NCBI GenBank assembly: GCA_937860115.1
Contig: CALMBI010000134.1
Coordinates: 1-11,672 of the forward strand
Direction: 5' to 3'
DNA length: 11,672 bases
Source: an uncultured Arcobacter sp.
GTDB taxonomy: Bacteria > Campylobacterota > Campylobacteria > Campylobacterales > Arcobacteraceae
Program-made: the position numbers and the translations under genes
The notes under the pieces: generated by a model
The model's database searches: none
What the model was told of the DNA's origin: nothing
What the model saw: the letters and a program-made list of their open reading frames with translations, nothing else
Shown here: positions 7,250 to 11,672 of the stretch, in pieces
Layout of the letters: every line of letters starts with the position of its first letter
Numbering within the stretch: position 1 is the first letter of the stretch

Positions 7250-8776
7250 CTAATGATTTAAAAGTGTTTTTGCAAACAGAGTTGCTTCTTCTGTGATATT
7301 TTCACCACTTATCATTCGTGAGATTTCAGCGATTCTCTCTTCATCATTCAATTCTCGCACCTTTGAAACTTCCCCAATTTTTTCTACCAAAAAGTGTTGA
7401 TCGGCAGTTGAACTAAGCTGTGGCTGGTGGGAGATTGCAAATATTTGATAATTTTTTGAGAGAGTTTTGAGTACCTTTGCTATTGATTCACTCTCTTTTC
7501 CACTTAGATTTGCATCGATTTCATCTAAGAAAAGGATCCCATTTTGATCACATTCATAGATACTTCTTGCTGTAAGTAGTGCAAGTCGTAATCTATTAAA
7601 TTCTCCACTACTCAGCTTTTTTAGTTCTGTATTATTAAGAGCAAACAACACTTCATCATAGCCATTTTTAGTAAGCTCAATGTTGTTTAGAGTGATTGTT
7701 AAATTAGTAAGATAAAGATCTCTTAAAAAGATATTCATATCAGTTTCCAAAATTGCAAGAGCATCTTTTCGTAAATTTGTAAGTTCTAGTCCAACTTTTT
7801 CAATCTCAAGTGAGTATTTTTTATAATTTTTTTCTAAAATTGCTTTTTCAAAAGAGATATTGTCATACTCTTCTAACTCTTTTTCTTTGATTTTTTTGTA
7901 GTTGATCGCTTCTTCAATAGATCCATATTTTTTCTGTAAAGATGCAAGCTCCTCGATACGATCTAGTGTCTCTTCTATATTCATATCATCATAAGAATTG
8001 ATCTTGTCATAAAACTTTTCAAACTGATTATGAACTTCATTAATAGCATCATCAAAAAAACTACTATCAAGTTCCAGCATATTTAATGCTTGAGAAATTT
8101 TATGAGTATTATCTAAAAAAGGTTTCACTTCTAGGAGCACTTTTTGTACTTTTTCTTTTTTATTCATCAACTCCTTGAGCTCTTTAAGTTCCTCATACTC
8201 TCCAATTTTTGGATTGATTTTAGCTATTTTATCAATCTCAAATCGTGCAAATTCTTTGAGATTTTCTATATCTTGCTCATCTTTATAGATCTTTTGAAGT
8301 TTGTGTTTTATCTCTTTTAACTCTTTATAAATTGTTTGAAATTGTTCATGTATTAAAGAGTAATTTTCAAATTTTAGAGCACCTAAAAAATCTAAAAACG
8401 AGATAACATTATCACTTTCAAAATCACTCGTATCTTTGAGATGGAGGTGTTTAAAAAAACTTTTTGTAAATTCTTGAAGATCACTTTTTGAGATAGTTTG
8501 ATTATTCAAAAAATGTCTTGTTTTTGTTGTTGTGATCTGTTTGATAGAAAAATCATCATCGATCAAATAATCTTCATTTTTTATTTTGCTTCCACTAATT
8601 GTGAGTTCACTTAGTTTTGCTTTGATCTCTTTAAATCCAAAAGAGCCTACAATGCTATTAAAAAGTATCGACTTTCCAGCTCCACTAGGTCCACTAAAGA
8701 TTATAAGGCCGTTTTTAAAGCCAAGTTCTATTTTGTTAAAAGATAGATAATCTTCTAAATAAAATCTTTCTATCAA
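7250..8776 (-). CDS. recN: DNA repair protein RecN (SMC-like ATPase)
   Basis: RecN is a cohesin-like SMC-family ATPase that acts with RecA in repair of DNA double-strand breaks. The N-terminus MIERFYLEDYLSFNKIELGF leads to the Walker A motif GPSGAGKS (29-36). Residues about 140-340 are Lys/Glu-rich and helical, fitting the coiled-coil arms. The C-terminal half has the ABC signature LSSGEFNRLRLALL (388-401), Walker B ILFLDEID (414-421) and a switch histidine in SHQPQ (H450). At 508 residues it is shorter than the roughly 550 of Escherichia coli RecN, with the shortening in the coiled coil. The start is TTG (8774-8776), one base after the nadK stop, with GGGGAAAA inside the nadK end as ribosome binding site. 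The nadK-recN order is also found in E. coli. No SOS/LexA box is evident. Confidence 0.94.
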   Translation of the reverse strand: MIERFYLEDYLSFNKIELGFKNGLIIFSGPSGAGKSILFNSIVGSFGFKEIKAKLSELTISGSKIKNEDYLIDDDFSIKQITTTKTRHFLNNQTISKSDLQEFTKSFFKHLHLKDTSDFESDNVISFLDFLGALKFENYSLIHEQFQTIYKELKEIKHKLQKIYKDEQDIENLKEFARFEIDKIAKINPKIGEYEELKELKELMNKKEKVQKVLLEVKPFLDNTHKISQALNMLELDSSFFDDAINEVHNQFEKFYDKINSYDDMNIEETLDRIEELASLQKKYGSIEEAINYKKIKEKELEEYDNISFEKAILEKNYKKYSLEIEKVGLELTNLRKDALAILETDMNIFLRDLYLTNLTITLNNIELTKNGYDEVLFALNNTELKKLSSGEFNRLRLALLTARSIYECDQNGILFLDEIDANLSGKESESIAKVLKTLSKNYQIFAISHQPQLSSTADQHFLVEKIGEVSKVRELNDEERIAEISRMISGENITEEATLFAKTLLNH

Positions 8777-8777
8777 A

Positions 8778-9647
8778 CTATTTTCCCCAATTTAATTTCT
8801 GATTTAACACAGAGAAATAATCTCTCTCTTTTGTCCGAATCAGTTTTGATTTTTGGTTTGCTATTTTTATTTTGATCACTTCATTTTGTTTGAGTTCAAA
8901 AGTATCTTGCCCATCAAGAAGAACTATCGCACCTTCGCTATCAGGTGTTTTGAGTTCTATTTCAAAATCAGCTGGAAGTACAAGAGGTCTTTGGGTGAGT
9001 GAATGTGCTGAAATTGGTGTAACTATAAAAGCTTCTGTAAGTGGATAAACTACTGGTCCACCGCTACTTAGATTGTATGCAGTTGATCCTGTCGGAGTTG
9101 AGATCACAAGTCCATCACCATAGTAACTATTAAACTTCTTTCCATCTACAAACGCTTCTATATTTACCATGTGGATTACTGATTTACTTTTGATGACGAT
9201 ATCGTTAAATGCGATTGTTTTATTTTTGTTGATTGTCGCTTTGATCATCATTCTTAGATCAATAGTATATTGATCATTTATGAAATTTTCTAAAAATTTA
9301 TCAAGTTCATTTGGAAGAACGGAAGTTAAAAATCCTAATGTTCCAAGATTGATCCCAAGTATTGGTTTTCCAAATTTTATAGATCTTCTAGCAACAGAGA
9401 TAAGTGTGCCATCTCCTCCAATTGTTACTAAAAAATCAGACTCTTTTGCCAAATCTTCTAAATTTACCCCATTATTTTGATCTATCATATCACTACTTGT
9501 TTTATCGATCGATGTGATTATCCCTCTTTTTTCAAATTGTTCTTTGATTTGAAGATAAACATCGAGTAATTCTGGTGAATTAGGTCTTAAAATAATCCCA
9601 GCTTTCGCTTTATTTTGCAAAAGTTCTTTGTTGTTTATTGATTTCAT
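8778..9647 (-). CDS. nadK: NAD kinase
   Basis: NadK phosphorylates NAD to NADP in the cytoplasm and is the only route to NADP in most bacteria. The 289-residue protein has the family's GGDGT motif (77-81, with the catalytic aspartate D79), NLGTLGFLT (100-108) and the long block DGLVISTPTGSTAYNLSSGG (178-197). Its length is normal for the family. It is the first gene of a nadK-recN operon with a single base between the two reading frames, so recN is probably translated by re-initiation. The ATG at 9645-9647 has no Shine-Dalgarno sequence, and a perfect TATAAT (9655-9660) ends only seven bases upstream, so the message is probably leaderless. The protein start fits other Campylobacterota NadK proteins, in which a short charged segment precedes the GIILRPN strand. 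Confidence 0.96.
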   Translation of the reverse strand: MKSINNKELLQNKAKAGIILRPNSPELLDVYLQIKEQFEKRGIITSIDKTSSDMIDQNNGVNLEDLAKESDFLVTIGGDGTLISVARRSIKFGKPILGINLGTLGFLTSVLPNELDKFLENFINDQYTIDLRMMIKATINKNKTIAFNDIVIKSKSVIHMVNIEAFVDGKKFNSYYGDGLVISTPTGSTAYNLSSGGPVVYPLTEAFIVTPISAHSLTQRPLVLPADFEIELKTPDSEGAIVLLDGQDTFELKQNEVIKIKIANQKSKLIRTKERDYFSVLNQKLNWGK

Positions 9648-9654
9648 AGTCGCA

Positions 9655-9660
9655 ATTATA
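9655..9660 (-). promoter_or_regulatory. nadK promoter -10 element, predicting a leaderless mRNA
   Basis: The minus strand reads TATAAT, then TGCGACT, then ATG. With usual spacing, transcription would begin at 9648 or at the A of the start codon. There is no purine-rich ribosome binding site between the box and the ATG. Confidence 0.5.
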
Positions 9661-9755
9661 TCTTATGAGTGATTAGAGATGCTACTTTTTATCCAAATAG
9701 ATAAAAAAATCAAAATTTTTTTGTTACTTTTATCTCATTTTTTTCCCTTAATCGT

Positions 9756-9761
9756 TACAAT
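9756..9761 (+). promoter_or_regulatory. Candidate -10 element for mdh
   Basis: TACAAT follows a T-rich stretch (9714-9750) and would start transcription near 9768, giving an mdh leader of about 128 nt. No convincing -35 box is present. Position is inferred from motif and spacing only. Confidence 0.35.
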
Positions 9762-9777
9762 CACAAAAACAAAAAAA

Positions 9778-9795
9778 CAAGTAACTCGTTACTTG
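9778..9795. repeat. 18-bp palindrome in the nadK-mdh intergenic region
   Basis: CAAGTAACTCGTTACTTG is symmetric apart from its two central bases. The half-site GTTACTT also occurs at 9723-9729, and CGTTAC at 9753-9758, giving several related sites within about 75 bases. It may be an operator for a dimeric regulator of mdh or nadK, or the first hairpin of the mdh leader. Confidence 0.5.
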
Positions 9796-9807
9796 CTTTA
9801 GGGTTTG

Positions 9808-9844
9808 CTTCTTTAGGTGGAATTATTTCCACCAATAAAAGAAG
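9808..9844 (+). promoter_or_regulatory. Two-part hairpin in the mdh leader
   Basis: CTTCTTT (9808-9814) pairs with AAAGAAG (9838-9844), and inside it GGTGGAA (9816-9822) pairs with TTCCACC (9827-9833) around a TTAT loop. The two 7-bp helices are joined by a small asymmetric internal loop (A against AATA). No U-run follows, so it is not a terminator. It looks like a folded 5' leader; no known riboswitch class is recognised. Confidence 0.5.
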
Positions 9845-9858
9845 TCATTAGATAGCAG

Positions 9859-9890
9859 GTCCCTTAAAAAATGGGACATTTTTTAAGGAG
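9859..9890 (+). promoter_or_regulatory. Hairpin overlapping the mdh Shine-Dalgarno site
   Basis: CCTTAAAAAATG (9862-9873) and CATTTTTTAAGG (9877-9888) form a perfect 12-bp stem with a three-base loop. The 3' arm contains AAGG of the ribosome binding site AAGGAG (9885-9890), which sits five bases before the mdh ATG. An alternative, mutually exclusive stem pairs GTCCC (9859-9863) with GGGAC (9873-9877) and would free the site. The layout suggests translational control or temperature sensitivity, which is an inference. Confidence 0.6.
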
Positions 9891-9895
9891 AAAAA

Positions 9896-10843
9896 ATGAT
9901 AGGTAGAAAAGTTGGAATAGTTGGGGCTGGTTTTGTTGGAGCAACTGCAGCCTATAGTTTGACACTTCTTGGGACTTGCCATGAAGTGATTTTATATGAT
10001 TTATATCCAGATATCGCAAAAGGAAAAGCGATTGATATGTCACAATCGACTAGTTATTCCCCTCAAGGGAGTATAGTAACTGCCGCTGAGACATTAGCGG
10101 ATATGAAAGATTGTGATATTGTTGTTATTACTGCTGGAGTTCCTAGAAAAAGTGATATGACAAGAGAAGACCTTCTTTTAATCAACGCAAAGATTATAAA
10201 AGATGTCGTAGAGGGTATTGTGAAATATTCACCAAATGCTATCATCATTTGTGTATCAAATCCACTTGATGTGATGACTTATGTAGTGCATAAACTCTCA
10301 GGATTTGAAAAACATAGAGTTATTGGGATGGCAGGTGCACTTGATGCATCTAGAATGGCGTATCAAATCAACAAAAAAGTGGGATTTGGACAAGGACAAA
10401 CAAGAGCGATCGTTATAGGTGATCATGGTCAAAATATGATCCCACTTCCTGAGATATCAGCAGTTGGTGGTATTCCTTTAGGGCAACTTATCACAAACGA
10501 AGATATGGAAGAGATTATAGAAAAAACAAAAGAGGGTGGAGCAGAGATAGTGAAATATCTTGGAACTTCTGCTTATTATGCTCCAGGTCGTGCGATATCT
10601 ATTATGGTACAAGCTATTTTGGATGATTCTAGAATTGTTGTTCCATCATCTGCTATGCTAAGTGGTGAATATGGATATGAAGATGTAACGGTTGGTGTTC
10701 CAGTTGTCCTTGGTGCAAAAGGGATAGAACAAGTGATTGAGATAGATCTTAATGATCAATTAAAAGAGAAATTTGCAAAAAGTGTTGGTTCTATAAAAGA
10801 GGGGATTAAGATATTAGAAGATAATGGTTTTTTTGATAAATAA
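9896..10843 (+). CDS. mdh: Malate dehydrogenase, NAD-dependent, LDH-like type
   Basis: Interconverts malate and oxaloacetate with NAD in the TCA cycle. The 315-residue protein belongs to the lactate/malate dehydrogenase superfamily, in the LDH-like MDH group rather than the E. coli-type group. It has the Rossmann motif GAGFVG (10-15), D35 at the end of the second strand (preference for NAD), and the substrate loop GVPRKSDMTR with R84 and R90; an arginine there, rather than glutamine, marks malate over lactate. Further active-site residues are N122 in SNPLD, D150 and R153 in GALDASRM, and H177 in GDHGQN. The ATG has AAGGAG five bases upstream, inside a hairpin. It is monocistronic, divergent from nadK, and ends at a strong terminator shared with tpx. 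It is the only plus-strand gene in the window. Confidence 0.95.
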   Translation: MIGRKVGIVGAGFVGATAAYSLTLLGTCHEVILYDLYPDIAKGKAIDMSQSTSYSPQGSIVTAAETLADMKDCDIVVITAGVPRKSDMTREDLLLINAKIIKDVVEGIVKYSPNAIIICVSNPLDVMTYVVHKLSGFEKHRVIGMAGALDASRMAYQINKKVGFGQGQTRAIVIGDHGQNMIPLPEISAVGGIPLGQLITNEDMEEIIEKTKEGGAEIVKYLGTSAYYAPGRAISIMVQAILDDSRIVVPSSAMLSGEYGYEDVTVGVPVVLGAKGIEQVIEIDLNDQLKEKFAKSVGSIKEGIKILEDNGFFDK

Positions 10844-10881
10844 TCTTTAGGATTTTGCCCTTTTGTCTTTATAATGCAATA

Positions 10882-10914
10882 AAAAAAGGCTAGTCGAATC
10901 GACTAGCCTTTTTT
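10882..10914. terminator. Bidirectional terminator between mdh and tpx
   Basis: GGCTAGTCG (10888-10896) and CGACTAGCC (10900-10908) form a GC-containing stem with an AAT loop, flanked by A6 on the left and T6 on the right. It therefore provides a U-run in both directions, ending mdh on the plus strand and tpx on the minus strand. It is the strongest terminator in the window. Confidence 0.93.
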
Positions 10915-10942
10915 AGTTTCGAAGTGAAAACACTTGTTCTAA

Positions 10943-11497
10943 TTAAGAACAGTGTCCTCCACCACAACAACCACTTTTTTTAGATACAGCTGAAGAAGCA
11001 GCTTCTAAAGCAGCATTGTAATCTGGTTCAGTTGTAATTTCTGGAACAACTTGTTTGTAACAAACTTTTCCATCTTCACCGATAACAAATACAACTCTAG
11101 CCATGATACCAGCTAATGGCCCGTCAGCTAAAAGTACACCGTAAGCGTTAGCGAAATCTTTGTTTCTGAAATCTGAACATACTTTTAAGTTTTCAATTCC
11201 AGCAGCTCCACACCATCTAGCAGCAGCAAATGGTAAATCCATAGATACAGTTATAACTTCTACACCTTCTAAAGCAGCAGCTTCTTTGTTGAAAATTCTT
11301 GTTTCAGCATCACAAACACCTGTGTCTAATGATGGTACTACAACTACTAATTGAACTTTTCCAGTTCCACCGATTGTTTCATTTTGAAGCATTGGATTAC
11401 AGTTTACAACTGTTACTGATGGTGCTACATCTCCTACGTTTACTTCATTTCCTGCTAAATTACATACGATATCGTTTTTAAATGTTACTGTTGCCAT
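10943..11497 (-). CDS. tpx: Thiol peroxidase (Tpx-family peroxiredoxin) with Cys/His-rich C-terminal tail
   Basis: Tpx reduces hydrogen peroxide and organic hydroperoxides using cysteines recycled by thioredoxin. The peroxidatic cysteine is C62 in PSLDTGVCDAETRIFN and the resolving cysteine is C96 in DLPFAAARWCGAAG; these match C61 and C95 of E. coli Tpx. The conserved active-site arginine is R134 in MARVVFVIG. At 184 residues it is longer than the usual 165-170, because of a tail, KKSGCCGGGHCS, with three cysteines and a histidine that could bind metal. C12, C33, C107 and C146 are further cysteines, unusually many for the family. ATG is preceded by AAGGAAA. The gene is probably monocistronic and converges on mdh. 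The regular, Ala/Val-rich codon pattern suggests high expression, which is an impression rather than a calculation. Confidence 0.94.
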   Translation of the reverse strand: MATVTFKNDIVCNLAGNEVNVGDVAPSVTVVNCNPMLQNETIGGTGKVQLVVVVPSLDTGVCDAETRIFNKEAAALEGVEVITVSMDLPFAAARWCGAAGIENLKVCSDFRNKDFANAYGVLLADGPLAGIMARVVFVIGEDGKVCYKQVVPEITTEPDYNAALEAASSAVSKKSGCCGGGHCS

Positions 11498-11672
11498 TTT
11501 TATTTTCCTTTGTTTTTTGATTTAAGTAACAGAAGTTTAATAAAATAAGATAAATTTAGTCTTAATTGAAATCTTTAACACTTATAATTGAGTTTGCTAT
11601 TTTTATGCTATTTTGAATTTATAAAACAAATGGTATTTATATTAAAGAAACTATAAGAGCATTTTGGATAGA
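11498..11672. other. Non-coding region upstream of tpx
   Basis: No reading frame of useful length is visible on either strand. The tpx ribosome binding site is at about 11505-11511. The minus strand has AT-rich promoter-like sequence (TATCTT and TATTAA between about 11537 and 11555), but no clear -10/-35 pair and no convincing PerR or Fur box. On the plus strand, TATGCT and TATAAA after T-rich runs (about 11597-11625) could drive a gene beyond the right edge. AAGTAAC at 11524-11530 matches the half-site near mdh, but a single 7-mer is expected by chance. Confidence 0.4.

Noticed and set aside
9816..9833. GGTGGAA/TTCCACC helix as part of a T-box or fluoride riboswitch
   Set aside because: The conserved sequence elements of those classes are missing, and mdh is not a usual target of either.

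Overview
The window is AT-rich, gene-dense bacterial chromosome. Gene content and protein style point to the Campylobacterota (Epsilonproteobacteria), most likely an Arcobacteraceae or Sulfurimonas-like relative. The clues are the HAMP style of the chemoreceptor, a short RecN, T-rich promoters with little -35 signal, and a lactate-dehydrogenase-type malate dehydrogenase. The genus is an inference. I see no insertion sequence, prophage, tRNA, rRNA or CRISPR array.

Layout, left to right. (1) 1-1214, minus strand: a decayed methyl-accepting chemotaxis receptor that runs off the left edge. Its start codon is ATA behind a perfect ribosome binding site, and it carries three separate +1 frameshifts. 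(2) 1299-3751, minus: a two-gene operon of a cNMP-binding/CBS/DUF294 nucleotidyltransferase-like protein followed by a DEDDh 3'-5' exonuclease. (3) 3841-4533, minus: an exported rhodanese-like protein with its own promoter and a hairpin terminator. (4) 4616-5590, minus: trpS with a GTG start. (5) 5708-7120, minus: an RhlE-type DEAD-box RNA helicase. (6) 7250-9647, minus: nadK-recN with one base between them; recN starts with TTG and nadK looks leaderless. (7) 9648-9895: a divergent intergenic region with several inverted repeats. (8) 9896-10843, plus: mdh. (9) 10943-11497, minus: thiol peroxidase tpx with a Cys/His-rich tail, convergent with mdh across a strong bidirectional terminator. (10) 11498-11672: non-coding tpx upstream region.

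Most genes are ordinary housekeeping genes: tRNA charging, RNA remodelling, NADP synthesis, recombination repair, TCA cycle and peroxide defence. The most interesting parts are the structured mdh leader, where a perfect 12-bp hairpin covers part of the Shine-Dalgarno sequence and competes with another hairpin; the eroded chemoreceptor whose three indels sum to one codon; and the regulatory-looking cNMP/CBS/DUF294 protein paired with an exonuclease. I did not find a clear new multi-gene defence or mobile system.
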